Shown here piece by piece: positions 11,383 to 24,605 of a DNA stretch of 64,000 nt. The stretch comes from Gymnorhina tibicen (lineage: Eukaryota > Chordata > Aves > Passeriformes > Artamidae), in the NCBI GenBank assembly GCA_013399875.1, contig VXAZ01014478.1, positions 62,001 through 126,000 of the forward strand, given 5' to 3'. The translations under genes were made by a program, and so were the position numbers. How positions within the stretch are numbered: the first letter of the stretch is position 1; every line of letters begins with the position of its first letter. The notes beneath the pieces were generated by a model. It worked only from the letters and a program-made list of their open reading frames with translations, did not search any database and was not told where the DNA came from.

Positions 11383-14300
11383 CCAGTAAAGATTTGGCTA
11401 TTTATTTAGGTCTGAAAGACTTTTGGAAGTCTTAATTTCTTTGCATCTTGGGTCCTCTTTTGCTCCATATCATTTAACTTATTTCTTAACATTGTGGATA
11501 TTTTGAGAATTATTTCATTAATACTTCAAATAAATTGAAGTGTAATGAAATGGGAGTAGTATAAACATCTAAAAGGATTAGAGACTAGTACAACCTCATT
11601 AATGAATCTTGTGCTTAAACTGGTAATGCCTTGGCTGGTAGCCCATTATTGCCACTGCTTTGAGTAATAAAATAATAGCGTATGTCTTAAAAATCAATGT
11701 CAGGTTACCAGGAGAAAGTAGTAGTGCCTTGAAATAATGCAGGGCAATCCTATTATGCACATGACTGGCTTTGACAGTTCTGTGGGTTCAGGAGAAAAGC
11801 CTGAAACTGTCTTCCTCTGCTAAACGTCTTTATCATTAGGCACTATATGCAGTGAGTGTGCAAAGCTGAATTATGCGTCATGCTATATTTTTTTCTGTAA
11901 AAAATTCAAGCAGAGGAAGTGGATTTAGATATCTGGTAAGCAGTTGTCTTTAAAAGAAGTTCTTTATAAAACTAGAGAAAATACACCTATTCACTGAAAT
12001 ACTTACTTTTAAAAACTTTTCTGTTGTTCAAATAATGTGAATGCTAAAAATCCCAAGATAATGTATCTAAAGCAAAATGCATGATAAAACCAGAAACTCA
12101 GGTACTAGTGCAGAACTAGCCTTCAATACAATTTGATATAGTTCCAATCTGGGTGTGAGCAGTGCAGTTCAGACCTATGTCTGATTTCACATATGAGGAA
12201 CAATCTTTTGTGTATAGACTTTCTACCTGTTTTGTTGCTCTATTTTTTTTCTCTCTGTTTTCCTTGACCGTGAACAAAACTCCAGTGTTTATCTTCACCC
12301 ATTGTTGTTGTTTCAAAACTTTCTCAAGAATTTGACTTGGATTTAATGAATATACGTGTTGACCAAAAAAAGAGAAAAGAAGCCTGATTGAGTCAAGAAA
12401 ACTTGTGGGGATGGTTTAAAAACAGATTAAATTTCTCGTGGTAAAGTTGAAATGTATTTTGGAAATGTGAGAAAGGAATAATATATAAGTATTTCAGTGT
12501 TCTTGGTATTAATTTAAAACCTGCTAGATCCATCAGAAATATATATATTACTCTCTTTAAAATTACTACGACTGCTTTACTTTTATTATATGCAGACTGA
12601 GGAGGAAGACATGAATACCACAAGGAATCAAGGACATACTACCTCGTTACGGAGAAACAAAGAAAACAAAGGATGTCTAATTAAAAAAAAAATTTAAAAA
12701 ATTAATTACATTTTTATCAGGAAAAACAAGCATAATCTTATACACAAATTTATACACTTTTCAGCTATTCCAGTTAGCCTATGTTTGCTATGTGAAATAT
12801 TGCAAGACACTCCAGACAAAAGCCACAATGCAAAAAGTAAAAAACATAGACTCTGGGAAAGCAGTACTAAGAGGTTTTGAAAATGACAGCTGTTTGTCCT
12901 AATAAGAACACGTGTGGATGTTCATTTATCATTTATAGAACCTGAAACACCTGGCAAGTGAAAACCAACTTGAGATATGCACAAATAGTTACAGGCACAA
13001 AATTATTTCTCAAAGTAACAGTACGACAATCATCGTAAAGACTACAAAATTAACAGTTTGCCAAAAATGATGAGAGCAAATTTGAGGAGCAATAGCTATT
13101 GGCAGCTGGAGACAAATACAGGATTTATATATACGCAAACCTTATTTTGGAAGGGTATGTTATATGCCAGAATGTCAAAAATTACAAAACACACAGATCT
13201 GAATTTGCTGAGAGCGTGCCATTTAATTTTAGGGCGTAAGACTACAGGGTATGGTGTTTCAACACTGTGGATCTATAGGGACTAATCTCAAAATCTGTTT
13301 TTGCATGGTTTTCCTTCTATAAAGCCATTATCAGAATGCTAGGAGAAAGAAAGCAGATTCGTTTTTCTTTATACTAAAACATGAAGCTTTAAGGAACAAA
13401 CATTTCCTTTTGCAACTTCTCTGCAGTGTGATGAGAATTTTAAATAAGCACTCAAAAAGCAAACAGGGAAAAACACCCAGACACATCTGAAATTAAGCCT
13501 TGGATGAGTAGTTTCAGATGTCATTATTAATGATGAGAAAAAGAAAAAGAAGAAACAAATAAGAAGCAAGCCTGGAATCTGAAACATCCGCTAAATGTAA
13601 TTTATGTTTATCAAAATCCAGGTTTGCCATAAATAGAATTTTGCTGACTAATACCATTAAGAAAGACATGCTCACATGCTTTTGGGATCCCACACCGAAC
13701 TAAGAACATCTTTCAGCAATTTAATGAAAAACATTGTTGTATCAATAAAAAATCCACATAGGCACATTTCCTGTCTTCATTACAAAGGGAGTTTGAATTA
13801 TGACTTTCGGGTTACTAAAAAGAAATAAATATTATGTTAGTAATCTTTTCACAAAGAAAAGAAATCCAATATAATTTTAAAAAAAGTCATTCTAGTTTAG
13901 ATTGTCTTGAACAACTTTGAAAATCTAAAATGGAATATGTGTGTCAGTAGTTACAGATGAAATTTTCTCTTGTTTTTGGATAGCAATGACCCTACCATAC
14001 TGGCAATATATTGAAGCAAAAGTCTTACATGAAAAATGCAATAGAAAATATGTAGATGAAGAAGTTAACTGTCTTAACATTTCAGGAAAATCAGAATTGA
14101 TTCTAGAGGGAACACAATTGTTAAAAGGATTATATTTACTTAGAAATGTGCTGACTTCAACAGAAGTTGATTTGAAACAGAAATTAACATTCTGAGTACA
14201 AGGAAGATAAACAGGAGGTGGGTGAAAATGAAAGAAATTATCCAAATCAGGAAGTGAATTAGAAAATGAGACATTAATGATTTCCCATCTAGTAGATAAT

Positions 14301-16572
14301 CAGCTGTTACAGTGACACCTGCAAGAATAAAGTATGATGGGAACTAGATCCAGTAAACGTCTTCAACATAGTCTTATTTCATATTTTGTTTGTGAGACAT
14401 GCCCGTTATTTGATGCTTGTATGCATCTTTACTTAGTCCTACAGAAAATATATATTTGCAGCAAGGGAAACCTGTGAATGTAATTAAAAATATGAAGCTT
14501 CTTAAATATCAAAAGGTACAGAACAGTAAAGTGGTGTCAACTGCTCTCAGTTTTTGTCCTTTGCTCTTGACTCCACTGGCAGGGCAAGTGAAAAAAAGAA
14601 GACTACAAATCCCAACTAGCTCTGTATTTATCTGCGAGAAAATTAGTATCACTTGATATTATTTAGAATGCATTTCGCTTTTCTTTTAAATTTTCTCAGG
14701 GCTTCTTTTTCTTTTAATTTTACTTCGGTATTTAATTACATTTTCTGTGTTCATGATGTTTCAACACATCATCAGAGATTACAAAACAGGTACTCTAAAA
14801 AGCACAGCTGAAGGTAAACCTTTTATTTATTTAGGCATCGTACCAAACAAAAACACACAGCTATTTCATTTTAATAGGTGACATTTTACATGTACTTTTA
14901 TCAGGCTGCAGTCACCAGTGAGTGCCCAAGAGTAACCGCAGAATCAACTCCTTTTGATTGTTTAACTTTCAAAAAAATTTTTGTATAACATTTCCAAGTA
15001 ATGAAAGACATTGAAACTTTCATAAGTTTTGAGGCTGAAGACCCCTCCCTTTAGTGACTCAAGGACAACTGTAGAGCCACTGTTCTGCAGGATTCCAGAC
15101 CTGCAGGTTCTCCCATATCTCCTTACCTCGATGATGAGAGGTATCATTGGCGTTTTTCCCCTATACTCTCTTGCTGCTGGAAACACTGATACCAGCTGAG
15201 TACTTGAGGATGCAAATAATCTGATAAGGTCCAATAAAATCATGAATATGTCTAAAGTATTGTGTAAACCATTATTGTCTTCCATGCTTTATTTTGACTG
15301 GAATTAAGGTTATTAAGTACCATAAACGTGTATTTAAAATCCAATACCACACTGCATCTCTTACTGAAGGAATTTTACTTGGGAATAGAATTTAAGAGAT
15401 TGCTCTGTCCAGGTCTGACTGCAAAAAGTCATTCATAGGAAAAGTAAAATACGGCAGGAAAACAGGAAGAGAAAATTTCAGCAGTCACATCCCAAAACTC
15501 GTCAAGTTGGAGAAATACCCTCCCACTATCAGCTTATTCAAGTCTTCGAACTACAGCTTAAACTGTTCATAGCTTTGAATCACAGTCGTTTTGCAACTTA
15601 TTCTACTGCTGGGTCATGCTTAAAGTAAAAAAAAGAAATATTTAAATGGAATTCCTTTTATTTTAATTTATGCCTAGCTACAGGGTATCAGTGAGAAGAG
15701 TTAGACTTCCTGTTCCTTCCTCCCTTCATGTATTTATGTATTGTACACACTGATATCCTGCTCCTTCCATACTCTGCTTTTCTGTGGGCTGATCAGTTAC
15801 AGCTCTCTCAGCCTCTCTGAGTTTGACAGATGCTCCTGGCCCTTAATTTTTTATGCCTTTTTATGGCTTTGCTCCAATATGTCCGTATCTTGTGCTGGGG
15901 AGGTGAGAACTGGACCCTGTACTCTAAATATGTTTCTCAAGTGCAGAGTACTCCCTTCAACCTGCTGGCAGAATTCTTCTAAAGGCTGCTCAGCACACTG
16001 ATGGCTGCCTTCAACATGGGGACAAAAATTCTTAGTTTATCTGCAAGTAGAGAGCCTCAGTTTTGTCACAGTCGTGTTTTCAAGACTTTTTTTCACTATG
16101 ATGGTTGATAACAACAAAAAGAATTCTAATTTAACTACAATTAAATACTCTGGGAGCTTGAACCCAAAGCATGATGCTACACTAGAAGACCAGGTTTTTA
16201 ATATATCGTTGATGAAACTGATGTCTTATAAACATTGTCCACAAATGTTAGCCTTACCCATCTCTCTCTTCTTTTCACTTTAAACTGTAATTTAATCCAT
16301 TACAATTTTTGTGGAAAAGGCTATTGACCAAAAACCACTGCCTGCAATTTTAAAATATAGTCCTCAAATATGAAAGCATATTTTTAACTTTTTAGGATGT
16401 TTTCCTCTGTCTAAAAAATTACTATAGAGTCTAAGATTGTAACTAGAAAAATTAATGATGATTTGTATCTTTTCTCTCAGCTGAAAAAACTATTCATTTC
16501 CAGTCCTATAATGCTCATGTTGTCTGATAAAGAGAGAGTTAAAAAAAAAAGGTTTATATTATTTTTTTTCCA
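11383..16572. other. AT-rich unique DNA, no gene recognised
   Basis: No CR1, LTR or RNA gene signature seen. Overlapping opposite-strand frames at 13925-14245 (minus, 106 codons) and 13941-14195 (plus, 84 codons) have no recognisable domains, and at most one could be real; I judge both to be chance in low-GC DNA. The minus-strand frame at 14962-15285 (107 codons) is likewise unrecognised. Confidence 0.55.
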
Positions 16573-16650
16573 GATAGAGTCTCCTATGTTTTATTGTCAT
16601 AAATTTGGCAGGATAGAGTCTCCTATGTTTTATAGTCATAAATTTGGCAG
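16573..16650. repeat. 39-bp perfect-length tandem duplication
   Basis: Two head-to-tail copies at 16573-16611 and 16612-16650 differ at one base (ttaTtgtc versus ttaTagtc). Because 39 is divisible by 3, the duplication keeps frame inside a 129-codon plus-strand frame (16463-16852), giving the repeated 13-residue block IESPMFYCHKFGR/IESPMFYSHKFGR. Nothing else supports that frame as a gene. The near-identity indicates a recent event. Confidence 0.92.
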
Positions 16651-19600
16651 AACTCTTAAATTTGGTGATTTCTTTAAAACCTACTTAAAAGTTGTTTTTA
16701 TTAATCACACTCGTTATTGTGTTGATATTCTGATACTCATTAAAATTCACAAAATGTTCATTCAATTACCAGAAACAGAGAGACAAATTCACATTGAATT
16801 TACGCTATCTTCAAACACATGCTCATTGTTAAGCAGAAGAAGTTCACATTGAGAAAGATCTTAAGGGTAGTGGAGGATTCTACTCTGAACTGGCAGTCTA
16901 AGAAAAGTAAATAATCTGCTTAGATTTGCATCACTACAGAAAATATTAAACTCAGATTTTTCAAGTTATAAACTAAAAAGACTATTTGAATTAGACATGC
17001 TCCTGCTTTGATCTGTATTTTGTAACAAACCCCTTATAAGTTCCTTACAATAAATGTAAATTACTACTTTTTTTGTCCCTTTTCCTCTTAAAGCTATGTC
17101 TTCTGCAGTCATACCATATTTGAAGAGTAGACTATCAACAGTACTTAAACTCTGTTCCTGAAGAAGATGGAAAGAATGATCACGATTTCTATCCATGTAA
17201 CTAAATACCTTTGCTCTTATTCCGAAAAGACTTCAAAGACTAAGTGATCTGGTTATATTTGGTCATGTCGATGCCAAATTCCTGCAACTTTTTCTGATTA
17301 AAATGAAGAATTATGACTAATTTTAAAATTGTTTCACAGTTCAAGGAAACCCTCAAAAAACCAACGGCATAAAAACCCCTTTAAAATCTATTATCATTCA
17401 TAAATTAATCTTTTAGAATGCATCTGATGTACAAATTAATTGCTGTTTCAAAGACATTTTCTTTAAAGTGCATAGTACTGTGATCTTTGGGGTGTACTAA
17501 TTTGAAATCAAGACAGCTAGAGAGGTAAGTAGTAAAAAATTAAAATAGTGAAGTACTACTGCTATACACAAATTTTAATTTTCTACTTTCTTATTCCGGT
17601 CTTGTAAAAAAACCTGATAAATAAAAAACTAAATCTGCATGAATACTACAAGGTAACATGAAAAAGGAATTAATAATGATTTGAGGAAAAAAAAAACAAG
17701 TGTGTCTTTTCACTTGATATCTTCTTGAAAATCTATGTCTTATCACTGTTCCGTCAGAAATTTGTATCACACAACAGAACAAGAGACTACACACAACCAC
17801 TCAGTAATTTCATCAGGAAAAAGGAGTTCCAGAGTCATTCTTTCATTCCAGTGCTTGGGAATCCAGGCAAAACCAAATAGGAAAAAATGCTAAATAGTAC
17901 TAATGACTTAGTACACAAATATGAAAACAACACTTGTAATCAAAGTCAGTGTTTTTCATTTGACAGGAAAAGAGCTTTTAGTTGTCTCAATGGGTTCTGA
18001 TCACATTTTGTCTCAGGAGGATGTACTAATTATGCATTTTACCACCACTCATTTGAGTTAGGAAAGAATTTATCTAAATTGCTATTTGTATTTCCATCTC
18101 TGGCCTTCCAAATAACTTGAAATGCCATGTGATGTTACTAGACATTCCACTTTTGAACAGCTTCAAGGCAAAGGTTATATCTGCTACATAAAATTTGCTG
18201 TCATCTCTAGAGCACTCAGCAGTTTAGCCTTCACATGTGTTTATTTTTACAGGCTCTGTTGTTACTGCACTCCTCTCTCTGCAGTGCAGCAGCTGTACCC
18301 TGGGGTTCAGCCAGCTTTATACAGCAGAACCTCTGCCAGGCTCCTTTTGAGGACAAATATGTTATGAATTCTTAAAACTTGTGTTGCCCCTATTTTCTAC
18401 TTCATATACCCTTTCTGGAACACTTGAACAAGGAATGTGAGAAACTGTTTCAGTGTTTGTTTAGGAAAGTAGGCTACTGCTTCTGTCTTCAGTTCCACTG
18501 CTCTATCAATCAACATCAACGTATTTATCAATAAGTTCTTGTGTCAGTACTGTCCCACCAAGAACAGGCATACTGTGAGAAGCCTAACCCAACTGAAGTG
18601 AGCCAATAAAAGGATACATTATATCTAGAAACTACACAATATATTCAAAAGGCTTTGAAAATCCCCGTTTTGCTAAGCTCCTGTAGCAAGTTCTATGAGT
18701 ATGAAGGGAAAGATGTTTCCTGTGTTCACAGTCACTAAAAGAATTAATTCAAAAGTAAAAATGTTCAACTGCAACTTTAATTCAGAGAGAGATGATAAGT
18801 TCCACTGCCACATTAAAGCAATTTATACTGCATAGTTCACACAAGCCTACATTTAATATTACCCCCAGAACAGGTTGCACGGTGTTAACCAAATATGTAA
18901 GTCACATTTTTGTTAAATGGGCTTTGCTGCCCAATCGGTAACAAACCCACTTCTATAACTGAGTTACTTTTTGCTTACTGAAAAGAACATGATCCAGTAA
19001 TGACTCCTGAATTTGTGGAGTCCATGATTTCCCCAGTTCAGTAACCTGGAGGGGTCCTATGTATGAGAGACTGCCTAGGAGATAGGTCATAAAAGTGGGG
19101 TTTGTTTCTAACAGTTAGTATTTAAACTGATGACCAGGAAAAGTTGGACAATAAAAACTCATTTTAATGAAGATATGATAGTTCAGGAAATGAAAGCCTA
19201 ATATGCTTCAGAAGAGATAAATTAAATAAACCCACCCTGTTAGCTGACTTAGAATTCTGGACCTACGTATCTCACATTTTCTGGGCAGTTATGACAATTG
19301 ATTCATTATATGTTCCTGAGGGAGAATTTGAATTTAGCACAGAATCATTAGAAACATAGAGTGACTGTATAGCAACAAAATCATAAATGTGTTTATACGG
19401 TAATTCTTAAAAACATTCACTTTGAACTGAGAATTTGTACTTTTTTCTTTTTTTTTTCTTTTTTCTCATGGAAGAGTGAAGGAGAATTTCATTATTCTCC
19501 TTGATACAGAAGAATGCTCTTTTCAAATATCAAGTACCTCTTCCTTTTTAGGCTGGAGTACATCATCATTGCTCTAGTGTTCATCATTTTCTCAGAGAAG

Positions 19601-21935
19601 CCATTAGGAAAACTTCAGTATGCTGAAGTTTTTCTTAAACAACAACAACAACCACAACAAAACCCATTCATATTCTTTTTCTTAAAAAACCTGTGTACAT
19701 TTCTGACTCTCCAGTTGTGCATCCTGACACTACTGTTACTTTTGAAGATGTGCACAAGTTCTACAGTGCCTGGTTCTTTGAAAATTTAACTCCAGTGAGG
19801 AATGTCAGCAGCACTCTGCCTTCTATGTCTATTATTTTAAGAGAGAATCCTTGATATCCTCAAGGTCTTTTCATTAAAGACTCTCTGCTATTCCCTCTTC
19901 CTGTACTAGGTAGTGCAAAAAATTGCCTGATAAAAATACGTGAACTATGCTCATCCAATAACTTCTCAAGAAACTGAAAAAACCTTAGTAAGTTTTACTA
20001 TCCTAACCACATCTTAGAGAGAGTCTTCAAAATTATTTCCAGTTTTCAGAGTATCTTTCCCTGCTGTGCTTTTCCACCTTTCCTTCTTTCCTGATACCAC
20101 TGTCACAGACATATTTTTTTTCAAGAGTTCTTGTCAATATTGCCATGTCACATGTTCAGAAAAAAAAGATATATTTCTATCACTACTTTTGCAACATTTA
20201 CCACTGAAACACATTAAAATGCACTAACCTTTTTTGTATAAGAATAGAATTCCGCAGTGTGAGTTTGTGAATTGCTACTGCTTCATCTCTGTCTCCTCTG
20301 AAAACTGGCACGATATTATTGCCTTTTGTGTAAAGCACTGGGCAAACATTTAACAGGGCTCAAGTCTAAGGCTGCTATTCTGATCCAATTTTAAGATGAA
20401 CTCTCTACAGAATTATTATTTTTTTGCTGAGAATACAGGACATATTAAGTAATTTCAAAGAGACATAGCCACAGAAGTAGTTCAAATATTCTTACATGTC
20501 ATTATTTCTATCCTTCCCAACCTGAACAACATGTGGCTCTTTCACATGACACTTGAAGCACCATCTGCCTGACTATAATCAAATTATTGTAAACTGTCAT
20601 TAGTGTAATACTATACACAATTCTCATCATCTCAATAGCACGCACTTTCACTTTCTTTCTGATTATTTTTCCCCTTCATTGTTTAAATTGAAGGCAGAGA
20701 ATTCTTTCATTTTCCTGGAATTAACTGCTCTCTCCCTCCCTCTTCCTCACTCAGTCTCTTGTTCCGGTAAAGAACTGGTATCTTTCTAATGTGTGAATGT
20801 TATTTTAGATTTAAAAATAATTTTTTTTTAACTTTTATTTCTATCAAGTTTTGATATTTTCAATAATCCTTGAATGACAGTGTTCAAGGATAAAGTATTC
20901 TGGGGTTTTTTAAGTGAAAATTAAATCTTTTTTTTATCATCTCTGCTAATGCTAATAGGTTTAGATATTTTATACTTTTGTTGCTTCCTTTGATTTCAGA
21001 AATAGGATTTTTGTTATACTGTTGAATGGAGAACATAAATCTTCTCATATGGAGTGTTTGCATATGTTTGCAAAATACAGACTTCAGTGGCAATGCATGG
21101 AGAGGGCCTGGGAAAAAGCCTCCTGTTTATTCTCTAAAATATACTGGACAGTAATTACAACACAATGGTAGGGCAGAGTAATGTTAATGATTGTAATGTA
21201 ATAAATAAATAAATAAACAACACTTGGGATGTTGTTGTATGCCTGCTTTATGTCATCACACATATGACATGTCTCTAAAGGAAATGACCTAAAGGGTCAT
21301 ACTGCATTTATTGCAGTAAAAGACAATAAGGAAGAGGAGCTTTGACAAGCCTAAACTGAGCTGAGAAAAAGCTGATCTAATGACACCAGCATAAAAATAG
21401 CTGTATGAACACTGGAGCATGAAAGCCAGTGAAAGGTTTTTAATGATGCAGAGATGCTATTTTTGTCAAATGTATAGAGACATAATACCATAAATTGTGA
21501 ATAATACCATAAATCCTCTTGCTACCTCCTCATTTATGGTAAACAGCAACAGAATCCTTTCTCTAACAAGCATTTTTCAGTAAGTTTAAATGGTGGAAAT
21601 ACTTCCAAAAATTATCTTGAAAGATGCAGCTCTCTTTCAAGAGATATACCCAAGAGAAACAGTGATATATATTTTATAATATTAAAGTTTTCAATCCTGG
21701 TCTTCACAGGTTCTCAGGTAAATAGGAATTTTCCTAAAGACATCAAAATGTTCCCATTTTTCCAATAATTCTCAGGATTCTGGAGGGAATTTTGCATCCA
21801 ATACCTAGACAATAAGAAGCTGCAGGTAGAATTTCTTTATCTAAAATATATCCATACAAAAAACCATGCCAGAATTACTTAAATATAAAAGATGTAAAAA
21901 TCATACATCTTTCTCACCCAAAGCCAAGATGTACC
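16651..21935. other. AT-rich unique DNA, no gene recognised
   Basis: No transposon signatures or convincing exons found. A short (AAAT)n run is present at about 21200-21217. Frames up to 91 codons (19514-19789, plus) are F/L/I/Q-rich low-complexity translations. Confidence 0.55.
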
Positions 21936-22068
21936 CTTGGTGGAAGATCACGTCAGGGAATACTTAGGCAAATTTGACACATGTAAGTCCATGTGCCCTG
22001 ATGGGATGCAGCTGTGAGTGCCGAGGAAGCTGGCTGGTGACATTGCAAGAGCACTGTCATTCATCTAT
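21936..22068 (+). mobile_element. CR1 RT fragment, sense arm of inverted pair
   Basis: Translates on the plus strand to CR1 ORF2 sequence just before and into the reverse transcriptase: EDHVREYLGKFD, CKSMCPDGMQ, a stop, then RKLAGDIARALSFIYD. The family equivalent in the copy at 7897-10020 includes HKSMEPHEMYPQ. It is truncated on both sides and directly abuts a minus-strand copy of the same RT segment, with the junction near 22068. Confidence 0.8.
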
Positions 22069-22151
22069 GATGGCCACCAGCTCTCCCTGCAGTCGTGGAT
22101 GCATCGCCTCAAGGCCTATGGACTTGTGGATGTCAAGTTTGTCTAGGTATT
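22069..22151 (-). mobile_element. CR1 RT fragment, antisense arm of inverted pair
   Basis: Read on the minus strand from 22151 towards 22069 this gives LDKLDIHKSIGLEAMHPR followed by LQGELVAII, the same CR1 RT segment as the plus-strand piece immediately to its left. The two arms therefore form a diverged inverted repeat. The fragment stops exactly at the start of the solo LTR at 22152, which appears to have inserted into it. Confidence 0.75.
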
Positions 22152-22945
22152 TGTCTTGGGGTGATTTATGATGATTAGGCTATTCCCTGATCCTCTGCTC
22201 TATGCCCAGAAATGGTTGCTGTATCTTTACGGTGTGGCCAGGGAGGGTGGAGCTTTAGGCTTTTCCAAAGCCTCGCTTCCCAGGCGTCCAGGATGCCATG
22301 CCATCTGGGTATTGCTTGGCTAGCTTGGTTTTGTTGGCTCAGGCAAGGAGTTTTTCTCTTCCCTGGCCCTGGAGAAGCTGCAGCAGCAATCCTCTGGCAA
22401 CTTTTGAGATGACAACTTGTTAGTCTGAGACCAGAGAAAACAGGACCTGCGGGAGAGGGGCCATTTCATTTCAACTCCAAACCTTGGGAAGTTGAGCCGG
22501 GGAGAGAAAGCACACCCAGAGGCTCTAGTCCAGCTGCTTCCTCTGCTGTGAAGAGGAGGTTGACACCAGAGAGTCACCAGATTTTTCATCCATTGCCCAA
22601 ACTACTGTGTGAAGCTCCTGTTTGTTTTTTTTTTCGCTTTAGACAGACACCAGTGCCATCTTCCACTGCGTGGCATGAGCCAGTATTTTTACCCTGGAAT
22701 TTTGGGGTTTGTTCCAGTGTGCATGGGAGAATAAGATTTAATCTGACAGTTTAATATCTAGCATTTATTTACTTTTTTTTTCCCTTGCCATGAGGGCATT
22801 TTGTTTGTTAAAAAACTGTTGATTTTTTTCACATTCATCTATTGGTATTCATTTCCTATCGGTGGAAAGGGATTGTTGTAACACTTTTAGAAGAGACAAC
22901 TCAGTCCAGAGTGTCTTCTCCTAAATTTGTCTCTAAACTGAGACG
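22152..22945 (+). mobile_element. Solo LTR, sense, about 794 bp
   Basis: Starts TGTCTTGGGGTGATTTATG and ends with taaactgagacg, a decayed form of a ..CA end. It is flanked by GTATT (22147-22151) and GTGTT (22946-22950), a 5-bp target duplication with one difference. The 5' end shares TGTCTTGGGGTGA and ctctatgcccaga with the antisense LTR at 55786-56440, so the two belong to one family. A T-rich section with gaataag (about 22730), possibly a decayed AATAAA, lies in the 3' part. No internal retroviral region or coding capacity is present. An alternative end at 22682 (ending CA, followed by a perfect GTATT) is less likely because resemblance to LTR U5 continues beyond it. Confidence 0.72.
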
Positions 22946-22950
22946 GTGTT

Positions 22951-24000
22951 CTCCAGTGTTGAGGTTCAGTATTATGTGACCTGATATAACACAGGGAAAT
23001 GTTTGACAGAAATGTTCCAAGGAACTCTGGGACAGAATTAGAGAACAATGCAGTGTAGCCATCAGGCATACTGTGACTGATAATTCTTTCACAGTGCAGA
23101 CCTACTGCCAATTTTTGTACTTTACAACTGTATCTGCATCAAACCGTACTAGTCACTGCAGAGTACCAGTGCTTTAGCTAAAAGAAAAAACAAATTGTTT
23201 TTGAAGTGTCTTATTTACTTTCTTTTAGCAATGCTTCATATTTTATTGCAATACTGTGAAGAAAGATGTCCCTTTTGAAACCAAAATGTACTGTCATAGG
23301 AGACACTTAACCCTGCTATTCGGTATCATCTTGAAATCTAAGTAGAGACGTGGGAGAAGGGCAAGAAATGGGTTGTTTGTTTTTTACAGTGAGACAAGAA
23401 AAAGGGAAATCATTAAGTTACCACTGGCAATAAAGAAAAGGGACTATTCTGTGGGATTGAGCATACATCAGACAAAGACATGCCCTTTCCCTCCCTAACA
23501 GACGAAGTTATCAGTCAGAGTGACTTAATGGCACTTTTTTATGGGGTCCTGCAGAATCACAATGTAGCAAAAGGAGATGCTCTTGCAAGTGAACCTCAAG
23601 CACTCTTTCCCCCGTCCCCCCTGAAGCTTGCTAAGCCTTTTTTATTGTTAAGACACTAACTGACTTTTTATCTCCAAACTCCAGGCAAAGCAGTAAATTC
23701 ATGTTTTGCACTATATCCTCCTCAGTGAATTCCAAATTACTACATTGCCTCTTGCCCAGGGATCAACTGCTTCACCCTAGGATAAAATGCACTTCAGCAC
23801 TGTCAAATGCCCCTTTCCTACCAGTACCGTCTCCATCAGAAGAGACACAAAAAATAAACACAAGACATGATTTGCAGGCCAAGATTTTACCTCATAACAA
23901 TTACGTAAACTATATGCCTACATGAATAAATAAGGGGCTCTCAACAAAACACAAATGTACAAATAAAGCATACAAGAGACGGAAGCAGGGATATGAGTCA
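22951..24000. other. No gene recognised; possible CR1 continuation at left edge
   Basis: If the LTR at 22152 inserted into the antisense CR1 arm, CR1 sequence should resume here. I see only a weak hint (minus-strand reading with DQV near 22980) and cannot confirm it. The remainder has no recognisable repeat or coding frame. Confidence 0.45.
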
Positions 24001-24605
24001 GGATGAATATAAAGACATTGTCAAAGCTTGCAGGGATAAGGTTAGGAGAGACAGTGTGGCTCAGGGACTAATAAAAGGGACAATACCATTTAAGATCTTT
24101 ATTCATGACCTGGGTGATGATCAGGTCTGTGGATGTTTCAAAACTTTAGGGAGCTGTTCATACACCGTGGTTGTGCTGTCATTCAGATGGGCAATTCAGC
24201 CCCTGCAGCTGTACATGCTGGAGGACAATAGGCTGGAAATCAGCCTTGAAGAAAACAACATCAGGATCCTGGAAGACTGCAAATTTAACATGTTCCAGTG
24301 ATGTATCCAGCAGCAAGAAGGTCAACAACATTTGGAACTGTATTACAGGAGTGTTGTCAGCAGGTCAAGGGGAGGTGACCATTCCGCTTTACTGGTGAGG
24401 TCACACCTATAGTTCTCAGTCCATTCTTGGACTCCTCGTTATGAAAAGAGACATGGACACACTGGAGCGTATCTGGTAAGGGACTGTAAAAATTATTAAA
24501 GGGCTGCAGAATGTGTCATATGAGAGGCTGAAAGAGACGGGACTGCTCTGCCTGCAGAAGATGAGCCTTGGAGGGCTGGGGAGGGAGAAGAAGGAAATAA
24601 GGAGA
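24001..24605 (+). mobile_element. CR1 LINE, RT remnant with internal deletion
   Basis: Plus-strand translation starts with EYKDIVKACRDKVRRD (pre-RT linker typical of CR1), jumps to IFIHDLGDD (late RT palm), then QLYMLEDNRLEISLEENN, RILEDCKFNMFQ, and after a frameshift VVSRSRGGDHSALLVRSHL and HSWTPRYEK. These are in the right order for the CR1 RT C-terminal half, but the segment between the first and second blocks is deleted. It ends near the region encoding the 'ERL..LGL' motif and has no 3' tail. Old, inactive copy. Confidence 0.82.

Noticed and set aside
22683..22687. GTATT after 'gagcca' as the right target duplication of the 22152 LTR
   Set aside because: A perfect match, but the sequence beyond still resembles LTR U5 and a better family-like end with GTGTT lies at 22945-22950. 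Kept as an alternative.
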